Shown: one piece after another, positions 50,434-58,278 of the stretch
Layout of the letters: each line of letters starts with the position of its first letter
Numbering within the stretch: position 1 is the stretch's first letter
Source of the DNA: Desulfobacterales bacterium
Lineage (GTDB): Bacteria; Desulfobacterota; Desulfobacteria; Desulfobacterales; JAIPEE01
Assembly (NCBI GenBank): GCA_021737275.1
Contig: JAIPEE010000004.1
Span: 62,001-126,000 of the forward strand
Direction: 5' to 3'
DNA length: 64,000 nucleotides
Program-made: the position numbers and the translations under genes
The notes under the pieces: generated by a model
The model's input: the letters and a program-made list of their open reading frames with translations, nothing else
What the model was told of the DNA's origin: nothing
Databases searched by the model: none

Positions 50434-52102
50434 TCTTATGGATGGCCGGTTTCTCGAATTCCAGGGGCAGTGCTATAATAAAAAAAGTGCCCTTTTCCGG
50501 ACCTGAGTCGGCCCGGATGGTTCCCCCGAGCTTTTCGAGTATATCAAGGCAAATGGGCAACCCAAGTCCGGTTCCTTCCGGTTTGGTTGTATACAGGGGC
50601 TCAAAAATAGATTTAAGACTATCTGCCTCAATTCCGGGCCCATTATCGGTAATGGATATAGTTATCTCATTTTCACCGTACTGAGTTACCAGCGTAATTT
50701 CTCCATCGGACCCGATCGCAGAAATGGCATTTAGAACGATGTTTTGAAATACTTGTCTGATTTTTGTTCTGTCACTTCGAATAACCGGCAACGATGGTTG
50801 AAATTCTTTTTTAATACGGATATTACGAAGATGCAATTCTTTACCAAGAATCTCTGTAAGATTGTCCAATACCTTGTTAATATCGATATCCGTAATAATT
50901 GATTCACCCGGACGGATAAACTGTAAAAACCGATCCATGGCTTTTCGGCTCTGCGCAACCTGGGATTTTATTTGAGCCATGCCGTCTTTTATTTCTTTCG
51001 TTTTTTCGGGCTCCGTTAAATCCTGCAGCCAGGTTGCGGTTATATCGATGTTTGCCAGGGTATCGTTAATCTCCTGAAAAAAACTATTGGACAGTTCCAT
51101 TGCAGAGGAGATGTAACTGATGTGTCTGAGCTGTTTGTCTAGAATCAAAATGATTCGTTTTTTTGATTCTAGCCTTGAAACCAGGTAGTTGGTGGTGAGC
51201 AGTATTGTCAGCACCATCAGAAAACCACCCATCAGGAAGACCAGAATTGCAATATTTCTTGTCTGGTGCAGTGTTTTGAAGAGTTCTTTACGTTCCATTT
51301 GGACGACACAAATCCAGGGGACTTGTTTCTGCCAGGTCGTCAAAATAATAGATTTCCCGTTCTCGATCGTTCGGATGCCATCAAATGGTTCTATGGCGCT
51401 CAATTGTGATTGCGCCATCAGTTCACCACCTATCTTTGGCCGGGTTTGAAATAGGCCGTTTGTGTTTATCAGATAAGTATCTCCTTTTCTGTCTCCTGTG
51501 ATTTCAGAAACCATATTATCAAATATGTTGACGTTTATGGTTACCCGGATGATCCATTCGCTTCCATCACTGTTTTGTTTGACGGCAACGATAAAATGAG
51601 GAACATTTCTAAAACCCATAAAAATGTCGCTGACAAAGATCTCCCTGGCCATAACTGACTTGAACCATGGCGCATTTTTATAATTTGCGGTAAGCAAAGA
51701 GTAAGGGCCGACATAAGCGTTATGTTTTCCCTGGGCGTCAATGATTCCGATATCCTCAAAACAGGGAAACTGCCGGTGCAACGATTGGAAAACTGATTGG
51801 ATTCGTCCGGGAAGTGCCAGCTCAGCCAAAGTCTGTTGCTCGGAGATTAGTTTCAGGGCAACGATTCGTTCCGACAAAAAACGGTCTATGGATTTGTTGT
51901 GCTGGATTACTTCTGTTTTAAGCGAGTCGAGTGTTTTCTGTTTTAACTCACAGGCGAAATAATAATACAGCCCTCCGCCGATGAGGATCAGAGGCACAAA
52001 GGATGATACCAGTAGCGCCATAACTACCTTTTTCCATGTACGGCGAAAATAAGGATAATCATTGGGGCGGTTTTTTTTATCTATATGTGAAATCGCTGTC
52101 AT
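50417..52102 (-). CDS. Cache-domain histidine kinase homolog lacking the phospho-acceptor His
   Basis: The 561-residue protein has two membrane segments (~24-49 and ~283-305) around a periplasmic Cache sensor that closely parallels that of the kinase at 45916. In the DHp helix the position of the phospho-His is Gln343 (FFQEINDTLANID), which aligns without gaps with VAHEINNPLAIIS of the sister kinase. The ATP-binding domain is otherwise complete (FQNIVLNAISAIG, ITDNGPGIEADSL, GTGLGLPICLDIL). Autophosphorylation on the usual His is therefore impossible. It may be a pseudo-kinase that senses and gates the active sister kinase, or a phosphatase for a response regulator. It lies between the REC-CBS and GNAT-HDAC genes. 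Confidence 0.9.
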   Translation of the reverse strand: MTAISHIDKKNRPNDYPYFRRTWKKVVMALLVSSFVPLILIGGGLYYYFACELKQKTLDSLKTEVIQHNKSIDRFLSERIVALKLISEQQTLAELALPGRIQSVFQSLHRQFPCFEDIGIIDAQGKHNAYVGPYSLLTANYKNAPWFKSVMAREIFVSDIFMGFRNVPHFIVAVKQNSDGSEWIIRVTINVNIFDNMVSEITGDRKGDTYLINTNGLFQTRPKIGGELMAQSQLSAIEPFDGIRTIENGKSIILTTWQKQVPWICVVQMERKELFKTLHQTRNIAILVFLMGGFLMVLTILLTTNYLVSRLESKKRIILILDKQLRHISYISSAMELSNSFFQEINDTLANIDITATWLQDLTEPEKTKEIKDGMAQIKSQVAQSRKAMDRFLQFIRPGESIITDIDINKVLDNLTEILGKELHLRNIRIKKEFQPSLPVIRSDRTKIRQVFQNIVLNAISAIGSDGEITLVTQYGENEITISITDNGPGIEADSLKSIFEPLYTTKPEGTGLGLPICLDILEKLGGTIRADSGPEKGTFFIIALPLEFEKPAIHKNGAIS

Positions 52103-52161
52103 AATCTCTTACGCCTCCTGCGGTTCTCGAATGCGAAGCAACAGCCGATTAAACGGGTTGT

Positions 52162-53007
52162 TTATTCAACCTCGTATTCTATAAATTCCAGAACATCTCG
52201 CATCCTTATAATGCCAATGACGGCACCTTCATTGGAAACAACCGGCATACTTCGAAATTTATGAGTAATCATTCGGTCCGCAACCTCTCTAAGTGTTGCA
52301 TCGGAGCCGGTTGTGATGGTTTTCCGGCACATAATATCTCCGATACATTTTTCCGGAAGCCATTGGGGGTGATGAGTGAGTGAATCCCATGTAATCTTCT
52401 GAAGCGGATGGTTTTCCCGGGCCGCAGTAATCAGATCACTTTTAGTAACCAGGCCCTGGAGCCGATCCAGGCGATCAGTAATAAATAAGGTATCCGCAGA
52501 CTTTTTTCCGGTGTATCGGTTGAAAAGGTCAAGCGCCGATGTTAACGGATCTTCAGATTTCAAAGGTAAAAAAGCAAACAGAATAATTTCTCCTGCTTTT
52601 TTTCTGGGCCAGAGTATCGGATGCCGCCGAATATGTTCGAGCTCACAGGCCGCCTGAACTTTTTCGGTTAGATCTTCAATGTCACAGGGCTTCATCAGAT
52701 AGTCAAAAGCGCCTTCCCGGACGGCCTGGACTCCGGACTCAAGGGAGGCATAACCGGTGAGCATAATGACTTCAGTATCAGGTGCAAGATTCTTGATATG
52801 GCGAAGCGTCTCGACTCCATCCATTCCCGGCATTTGATTATCCAGCAGAACAACATCGAAATCTTGTTCGGCCTGAATGATTTCAATCGCTTTAAAGCCG
52901 CTGAATGCCGTTTTGGTCTCAAATCCCCGAACTGCAAAGATCCTGGCCAGATTCATTACGAATGTTTCTTCGTCATCTACCAAAAGTATGCGGAATTTTT
53001 TGTTCAA
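52162..53007 (-). CDS. Response regulator with paired CBS domains (REC-CBS)
   Basis: The 281-residue protein has a receiver domain (acidic pair D11-D12, phospho-acceptor D56 in VVLLDNQMPG, T84, K106 in YLMKPCD) joined to two CBS domains at ~155-280 (VTKSDLITAARE; VIGIIRMRDVLEFIE). CBS pairs usually bind AMP, ATP or SAM, so the output could be switched both by phosphorylation and by adenine nucleotide. No DNA-binding domain is present, so the output is a protein contact. It precedes the His-less kinase gene on the same strand by 59 bases. Confidence 0.93.
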   Translation of the reverse strand: MNKKFRILLVDDEETFVMNLARIFAVRGFETKTAFSGFKAIEIIQAEQDFDVVLLDNQMPGMDGVETLRHIKNLAPDTEVIMLTGYASLESGVQAVREGAFDYLMKPCDIEDLTEKVQAACELEHIRRHPILWPRKKAGEIILFAFLPLKSEDPLTSALDLFNRYTGKKSADTLFITDRLDRLQGLVTKSDLITAARENHPLQKITWDSLTHHPQWLPEKCIGDIMCRKTITTGSDATLREVADRMITHKFRSMPVVSNEGAVIGIIRMRDVLEFIEYEVE

Positions 53008-53038
53008 GTATTTCTCCCTCAGTTACCAAATTATCGGG

Positions 53039-53449
53039 CTAAACTTCCTGCCAGAGGCCTTTGAAAATGAAGTAAACAGATCCGAACATCAGAATCCACA
53101 GGGCGATAATAACGCCTGCCGTGATATGGCTTTTGGGTTTACTTTTGTTGAGAATTGTTTCTGCATGTGCCCTGCATTCGCTCATAATCGGTTCAGGAAT
53201 CATTTTTAATGCAATATAAATACCCAGGGGAACCAGGATAATATCATCGAAATATCCCAGAACAGGAATAAAATCAGGAATAAGGTCAATGGGACTGAAA
53301 GCGTAGCCGACCACACCAGTAGTGAACACTTTGGCATACCAGGGCGTTCTTGGGTCCATGCACGCCAGGTAAAGCGCGTAGAGATTTTTCTTGAGCGGTT
53401 TGGCCCACTCTCGGCAATTCTTAATAATATTGATTCGCAAGTGTTTCAT
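53039..53449 (-). CDS. YkvA-family (DUF1232) membrane protein
   Basis: The 136-residue protein has the DUF1232 core, with a pair of hydrophobic helices around the Asp-rich motif YAFSPIDLIPDFIPVLGYFDD. A basic N-terminus and a third hydrophobic segment near the C-terminus follow. The family is widespread and has no firmly known function. It is between the unknown membrane protein (53493) and the REC-CBS gene, on the same strand, and probably shares their transcript. Confidence 0.88.
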   Translation of the reverse strand: MKHLRINIIKNCREWAKPLKKNLYALYLACMDPRTPWYAKVFTTGVVGYAFSPIDLIPDFIPVLGYFDDIILVPLGIYIALKMIPEPIMSECRAHAETILNKSKPKSHITAGVIIALWILMFGSVYFIFKGLWQEV

Positions 53450-53492
53450 GGCCGTATTATAACTTTACAGTAATTTCCGTTTTCCGCCAAAA

Positions 53493-54020
53493 TTAATATG
53501 CAATGAAAAATATCATTGTTCCAAACAACAGGCAAGTGATCCACAGGCTATGACTGAAAGGCCCCTTTTTAATTGCTTGAAACCGAGCCTCCGGTTGTTT
53601 ATGTCCTTGGGAACACACATAGTGTATTCGTTTTTCCCCGATTTTATTGCAAAATGCACTTTTGCGTTTTACAGATACGCCGCATACGGATTTGCCGCCC
53701 GCCAAAGGTTTGCTGCAGGTCATCCGTGCTCCGATCAGAAAGCAAGTCAGATTGACTACCCAGTTCCAGGTACCGGCAATAATGGCAGCAGAGAAAAAAA
53801 ACATCATCATATCTCCCCTTGTAATTCCCATGCCTGCAAGGGCATCACCTATTTTTTCAGGCTGTAACGGCCCTTCCTGGCTACCGAAAAAGCCCAAGTA
53901 GTATAGAATAAAACATGCGCCCATCACTATCATAGTGATGCCGAAATTGGATGCCCGTTGTTGAAGGGATCGGCTTTTATGCCATTGGTTCATCGGTGTA
54001 TATTCTCCTGAGTAATTCAT
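53493..54020 (-). CDS. Membrane protein of unknown function with Cys-containing central loop
   Basis: I do not recognise this 175-residue protein. It has two or three membrane segments near the N-terminus (GITMIVMGACFILYYLGFF; MFFFSAAIIAGTWNWVVNLTCFLIGA) and one at the C-terminus (WITCLLFGTMIFFIAY). Between them is a basic loop with four Cys (TCSKPLA, SVCGVS, AFCNKI, YVCSQG), perhaps a metal or redox site. The ATG at 54020 follows GGGAG at seven bases. It appears to be the first gene of the signalling operon, after the TSUP terminator. Confidence 0.65.
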   Translation of the reverse strand: MNYSGEYTPMNQWHKSRSLQQRASNFGITMIVMGACFILYYLGFFGSQEGPLQPEKIGDALAGMGITRGDMMMFFFSAAIIAGTWNWVVNLTCFLIGARMTCSKPLAGGKSVCGVSVKRKSAFCNKIGEKRIHYVCSQGHKQPEARFQAIKKGPFSHSLWITCLLFGTMIFFIAY

Positions 54021-54072
54021 AAAAATGCTCCCGATATTTTAATAATTTATTTTACGATAAATGTTTTAAAAA

Positions 54073-54100
54073 CCGGACTCCGCAACCGTTCGGAGCCCGG
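54073..54100 (-). terminator. Intrinsic terminator of the TSUP exporter gene
   Basis: On the minus strand CCGGGCTCCG and CGGAGTCCGG pair (one mismatch) around an eight-base loop and TTTTTAAAA follows. It lies 44 bases after the exporter stop codon and separates it from the downstream operon. Confidence 0.8.
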
Positions 54101-54143
54101 TGAGTTTGCAAAATTTGAAGCTGAACACGGGTGTCGAATCGGA

Positions 54144-55187
54144 TTATCCTGCCAACTTTTTTATGATGCCGGGAGCAATGTTCCAGAAACAGATTACCGC
54201 TACGATAATACAATAAGAAGGTACAATAATTTTCCATAGCTTTTCCGGAAAGACCCTTGTCATATAAGGTGCGGCCACGGCTGAGAACATGGTGGCAATC
54301 ATCATGGACGGCAACAGCATATAATCGATCTGGACCCCGCTTGTGAGCAATGCAATCCATACAATGATGGCAAAAGTACTTACTGCACCTTCACAGATAG
54401 CGGTAACGGCGAGCATACTTTTAACCGGCACACCGGCCAAAAGGCCACCGATAGTGACAACCGGTCCGTATCCACCACCGCCAACCCCTTTATTGAATCC
54501 CGCCAGCGCCGCCCACCCAATCATTTTGCCGGGCCTGTAGGGCCGTTCCTTTCTTGACTGGAATACGGAAATAAAGCCCATCATCAGAAGGAGAATCGCC
54601 ACGTAAAGTTTGATCCAGACCTTATCGACATGCAGGATTTTGTATACGCCTACAATAGAAAGGCAGACAGCAGCGCACCCTGCCAGGGATATGATAAGCG
54701 AAAGCTTAACCGTTTCAGACATAGGGCTGAATTTCCATTCTACATTTTCAAACTCCCTGTGCAAAAAGGCTCCCACCAGACCGGCCACGCCTTGCTGAAT
54801 CATTACAACCGGGACAATCTGTCTGGGATCAAATCCGAGTACCAGCAAAATCGGCGTCAGAGCAGTGCCGAAACCCATACCTGCGGAAGCGTCCATGAAT
54901 TCAAAAAACGCCGCCAGCAGAACCACTGACCATATAATGTGCCAGGTATTTCCCGTCAGGCCGTGCGCAATGCTGTAGGCGGATTGAATTCTCACCGTCG
55001 GTTCAAAGGGATTACCGGCAAGCCAGATACCTATCAAAAATACCATGAAAAACACGACAATTCCGCCCAAAGCCGCCCTGAGATGCCGCCACTCGGGAAC
55101 CAGTCGCTCGAAAATAGTCTCCTTCTCTTTTTCGAGGTTCCGGGCAACTTCCCATCCCATCTGTTTTTGTATATTTACTTTTTCCAT
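54144..55187 (-). CDS. TSUP-family (TauE/SafE) anion exporter
   Basis: The 347-residue membrane protein has about eight hydrophobic segments and the TSUP pattern, with two glycine-rich conserved stretches (FMDASAGMGFGTALTPILLVLGFDPRQIVPVVMIQQG and GFNKGVGGGGYGPVVTIGGLLAG). TSUP members export sulfite, sulfoacetate or other sulfur or carbon anions; a sulfur role would suit a deltaproteobacterium. AAGGAGG lies six bases before the ATG. It is the upstream neighbour of the signalling operon but has its own terminator, and it diverges from the CaCA antiporter gene. Confidence 0.9.
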   Translation of the reverse strand: MEKVNIQKQMGWEVARNLEKEKETIFERLVPEWRHLRAALGGIVVFFMVFLIGIWLAGNPFEPTVRIQSAYSIAHGLTGNTWHIIWSVVLLAAFFEFMDASAGMGFGTALTPILLVLGFDPRQIVPVVMIQQGVAGLVGAFLHREFENVEWKFSPMSETVKLSLIISLAGCAAVCLSIVGVYKILHVDKVWIKLYVAILLLMMGFISVFQSRKERPYRPGKMIGWAALAGFNKGVGGGGYGPVVTIGGLLAGVPVKSMLAVTAICEGAVSTFAIIVWIALLTSGVQIDYMLLPSMMIATMFSAVAAPYMTRVFPEKLWKIIVPSYCIIVAVICFWNIAPGIIKKLAG

Positions 55188-55466
55188 AAAAAACCTCCTT
55201 TTTTCTAATTCGGTCTAAGTTGAGATTATGTCCCACGAAGTAGAATTTTAGATTTATATAAACACTGTTATGAATTCCTTAATCAAAACATATGCCAGGC
55301 TGGAAAATTAATCGAAAGTTTGTCGAAAAGGCTTTTTAATATACTGGAAATAAAGCAAATAAATATTACTTTTCTTTTTTTTAAATCTGATCTCAAAAGT
55401 CTTTTTTGAAAGTAATATATGAAGTTGTAAACTGACCGGCGACAGGTGAAGTAGGGAATGAAACTT
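55188..55466. other. Divergent intergenic region, TSUP side
   Basis: This AT-rich stretch between the TSUP exporter and CaCA antiporter genes holds the TSUP ribosome site (TAAGGAGG) and a sigma-54-like element (55283-55298). No gene is supported; a minus-strand frame at 55283-55477 lacks a ribosome site and recognisable content. Confidence 0.4.
55283..55298 (-). promoter_or_regulatory. Weak sigma-54-like promoter upstream of TSUP gene
   Basis: On the minus strand CTGGCATATGTTTTGA matches the -24 element TGGCA of sigma-54 promoters. The -12 element reads TTGA instead of TTGC, so the fit is incomplete. It is about 95 bases from the TSUP start. Confidence 0.3.
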
Positions 55467-55486
55467 ACCGGTGACAATTATCCGGT
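55467..55486 (+). promoter_or_regulatory. Dyad symmetry element, possible enhancer site
   Basis: ACCGG and CCGGT flank ten bases, a typical dyad for a dimeric activator. The centre is about 120 bases upstream of the proposed -24/-12 promoter at 55595, the distance expected for a sigma-54 enhancer. A related ACCGGCGACAGG sequence lies about 35 bases further upstream. Confidence 0.4.
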
Positions 55487-55594
55487 GTGAAGAAATTTTA
55501 AAAAACGTTCTTAGAGATACACTTCGAAACGATTTGCGCTCTGATCACTGCTTTCAGCCTTTTTACCAAATTTATTTCGTAGTACTGTAAATTA

Positions 55595-55611
55595 TTGGCA
55601 TATAGTTTGCT
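55595..55611 (+). promoter_or_regulatory. Sigma-54 promoter candidate upstream of the CaCA antiporter gene
   Basis: TTGGCATATAGTTTGCT matches the sigma-54 consensus with GG (55597-55598) and GC (55609-55610) at the required 12-base distance. It has one mismatch (T for C after GGCA). The site is 110 bases upstream of the gene start. The NtrC-type regulator encoded at 56857 is a plausible activator. Confidence 0.6.
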
Positions 55612-55720
55612 GTTTTTATTTTCGGAGCCTTAAGCATTAATTTCTTCACGGTGAATATTAAGGCAATAAGAGATTTATGACGGATTTGATCGCCCAATGT
55701 CTGAAAGGAGATTTAAAACT

Positions 55721-56701
55721 ATGTGGATTCAGTATATATTGTTAATAGTCGGATTTGTTTTACTTTACTATGGCGCTGAATGGCTCGTTAAGGGGTCCTC
55801 AAATCTTGCCCGAAGCCTGGGTATAACGCCACTTGTCATCGGGTTGACCGTAGTTGCTTTCGGCACTTCCGCTCCTGAACTGGTAGTTAGTTTTGTAGCA
55901 TCTATCCAGAACAAAAGCATGATTGCGGTGGGAAACGTAATCGGAAGTAATATTTGCAATATTGCACTTGTTCTCGGTATGGCCGCTTTTTTAATGCCGA
56001 TTACAAGTAATAAATCCGTTGTCAAACGCGACATTCCGATTATGCTCGCCATATCAGTATTTTTACTATTGATTTCTCTTAATTCGATGATCAGCAGACT
56101 CGAGGGAATTGTTTTATTTGCAGGTGTCATTCTTTACACCATATATAATTATCGGGTCTCCAAAAAGGAGAGTGCGCTGGTTTCTGAAGTGGAAACTTCT
56201 GACGCTGAAGCTGAGCTGAATGATATCGGGCTTATTGAGTCGAGACCAAAACAGCTTTTCCTAATTTTTTTCGGAATCGCCGGTGTGGTTATCGGTGCCC
56301 AGGTACTCATAGATGCAGCAACGATTGTCATGAGGGAGTTCGGTGTCAGTGAAAAATTCATCGGACTTACGATCGTGGCATTTGGAACATCTTTGCCTGA
56401 ACTGGCCACCTCCGTTGTAGCAGCCCTAAAAAAAGAGATGGACATTAGTATTGGAAATCTGATTGGAAGTAATGTGTTCAATATTCTAAGCGTTATCGGA
56501 GCCGCTTCCATTGTTAGACCGATCCCAATTCCCGGTGGGTTTATCGAAAGCGGGCTGGTCATCGATTATGGTGTAATGCTGAGCATCTGTATTCTGACAT
56601 GGCTGATGATGCGAACAAACTATACGGTTTCCCGAAGGTCCGGGTTTGTGCTTTTATGCTGTTATGTCGGCTATCTCGCTTATTTAATTCCCAATGCTTG
56701 A
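55721..56701 (+). CDS. Calcium/sodium (CaCA family) antiporter
   Basis: The ~325-residue protein has the two inverted CaCA alpha repeats: VVAFGTSAPELVVSFVASI with GNVIGSNICNIALVLG, and VAFGTSLPELATSVVAAL with GNLIGSNVFNILSVIG. About ten membrane segments and a central acidic loop are present. It exchanges calcium or a similar cation for sodium or protons across the inner membrane, as in YrbG. The ATG at 55721 follows AAGGAG at ten bases; the ATG at 55697 has no such site. A sigma-54 promoter candidate precedes it and the gene is convergent with the NtrC-type regulator gene. Confidence 0.93.
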   Translation: MWIQYILLIVGFVLLYYGAEWLVKGSSNLARSLGITPLVIGLTVVAFGTSAPELVVSFVASIQNKSMIAVGNVIGSNICNIALVLGMAAFLMPITSNKSVVKRDIPIMLAISVFLLLISLNSMISRLEGIVLFAGVILYTIYNYRVSKKESALVSEVETSDAEAELNDIGLIESRPKQLFLIFFGIAGVVIGAQVLIDAATIVMREFGVSEKFIGLTIVAFGTSLPELATSVVAALKKEMDISIGNLIGSNVFNILSVIGAASIVRPIPIPGGFIESGLVIDYGVMLSICILTWLMMRTNYTVSRRSGFVLLCCYVGYLAYLIPNA

Positions 56702-56770
56702 TTTATGTTGTTATCGAAAACTGGGCAATGAGTGGTGAGGCATGGGTAAATTCGCCTATTTTTTCATCAC

Positions 56771-56850
56771 TCATCACTCAGTACTTTCTACTTCTTTTTT
56801 CCTCCTCACTTCCTATTTTTATTTTTTTACAAGATTCATCGCTCAGTACT
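56771..56850. repeat. Short imperfect direct repeats
   Basis: TCATCACTCAGTACT (56771-56785) recurs as TCATCGCTCAGTACT (56836-56850), with further CATCACTCATCAC units before them. The segment lies just past the 3' ends of the CaCA antiporter and NtrC-type genes and could be a spreading intergenic repeat. I see no stable hairpin in it. Confidence 0.45.
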
Positions 56851-56856
56851 CAGAAC

Positions 56857-58278
56857 TTATTTTTTTTTGTTTTGACCGGACAAGCTCCGGATGCTGTTGC
56901 CGTCAATGTCTACATCTTTCATCAGTCGGTGAAGATATTGGCGTTTAATGCCTGCTTTTTCAGCCGCTTTGCTGACATTGCCGGCGTTTTCTCTGAGCAG
57001 TGATTCAATGTACTGCTTGTGAAACATGTGGGTTACACGATCTTTTGCCTCATGAAAAGTAAGTCTGGTGAAGTCAGAACTTAAATCGGATTGAAGGTCT
57101 ATATCTTCATTTTCAAGAAACAGGTCTTTTACCTCCAACATTTGTGTTCTGCAGTAAATTACACCTCTTTCAATCGTGTTTTCCAACTCCCGAACATTGC
57201 CTGGAAAATCATTGGACATTATGGCCTGCATTGCTTCAGGTGAGATCTCCCGGATATCCTTTTGATAGAGTCGTGCATATTTTTTAAGGAAATGATGGCT
57301 CAATATTGGAATATCCTGCTTTCTCTCGTTGAGAGAGGGCAATTCAAAATTGATAACATTGAGCCGGTAATACAGATCTTCTCTAAAGGTTTTTTCTTTT
57401 ATGGCTGTTTTGAGATTACAATTGGTGGCAGCAATGAAACGCAAATCGGCTTTTTTTGTAGTTACGCTGCCGACCGGCTTATACTCACCTTCCTGAAGAA
57501 GTCTTAGCAGTTTGGTCTGCATCAACAGGCTGAGATCTCCAATTTCATCCAAAAATAATGTGCCTTCATGGGCCTCCTCTACCAGCCCTTTTTTATCTTT
57601 CCATGCCCCGGTAAATGCACCCTTGATGTGTCCGAAAAGCTCACTTTCCAAGACATTTTCGGGAATTGCCGTACAGTTTATGGTAATAAGTTTCCTTGTA
57701 CACCTCTGACTATGCCGGTGAATGGCCTTAGCGACAAGCTCTTTGCCGGTGCCGCTTGCTCCGGTGATCAGCACGGTGCCCATAGTGGGCGACACTTGCC
57801 GAATGCGTTCAAAAATTTCCTTCATTACCGGCGTCGACCCGATGAGAGAGGAAAAACAATTTTGATCGGCCAGTGCTTCCCGAAGGGTATCATTTTCCTT
57901 TAACATTTTCTGCCATTTCATGACCTGTTCTATGGTCACAAGAATACGCTCCCGTTTAAAAGGTTTGGAAATGTAGTCATGTGCGCCTTTCCGCGTCGCC
58001 TCTACAGCGGTATCAATTGTAGCGTAAGCGGTCATCATGATAACCGATACTTTCGGGTTCATTTTCTTTATTTTTTCAAGAAGCGCAATGCCGCCGATTT
58101 TGGGCATTTTCAGATCCGAGATTACAAGGTCAAACGGTTGGCTTTCAAACAACTCAAGGGCTTTAACCGGATCTGATTCGGTTGTAACTTCATGCGCCGT
58201 TTCATCGGTAATGATTCGTTCAATCAACAGCAGCATATCTTTTTCATCATCAATTACTAAAATTTTTCCTACCATCAT
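56857..58278 (-). CDS. NtrC-type sigma-54-dependent response regulator
   Basis: The 473-residue protein has a complete receiver domain (D10-D11 pair, phospho-acceptor D55 in LVISDLKMPK, conserved Thr and Lys), an AAA+ domain with Walker A GASGTGKE, GAFTGA loop (GHIKGAFTGAWK) and FLDEIGDL, and a C-terminal Fis-type helix-turn-helix (NAGNVSKAAEKAGIKRQYLHRLMKD). All key residues are kept, unlike the activator at 18866. The start overlaps the stop of the kinase gene by four bases (ATGA), so the two form a two-component pair. The CaCA promoter next door is a likely target. Confidence 0.95.
   Translation of the reverse strand: MMVGKILVIDDEKDMLLLIERIITDETAHEVTTESDPVKALELFESQPFDLVISDLKMPKIGGIALLEKIKKMNPKVSVIMMTAYATIDTAVEATRKGAHDYISKPFKRERILVTIEQVMKWQKMLKENDTLREALADQNCFSSLIGSTPVMKEIFERIRQVSPTMGTVLITGASGTGKELVAKAIHRHSQRCTRKLITINCTAIPENVLESELFGHIKGAFTGAWKDKKGLVEEAHEGTLFLDEIGDLSLLMQTKLLRLLQEGEYKPVGSVTTKKADLRFIAATNCNLKTAIKEKTFREDLYYRLNVINFELPSLNERKQDIPILSHHFLKKYARLYQKDIREISPEAMQAIMSNDFPGNVRELENTIERGVIYCRTQMLEVKDLFLENEDIDLQSDLSSDFTRLTFHEAKDRVTHMFHKQYIESLLRENAGNVSKAAEKAGIKRQYLHRLMKDVDIDGNSIRSLSGQNKKK

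Noticed and set aside
56599-57003. 134-codon plus-strand frame across the end of the CaCA gene and the start of the NtrC gene
   Set aside because: It overlaps two well supported genes and the repeat segment, and its peptide is low-complexity Phe/Ser.
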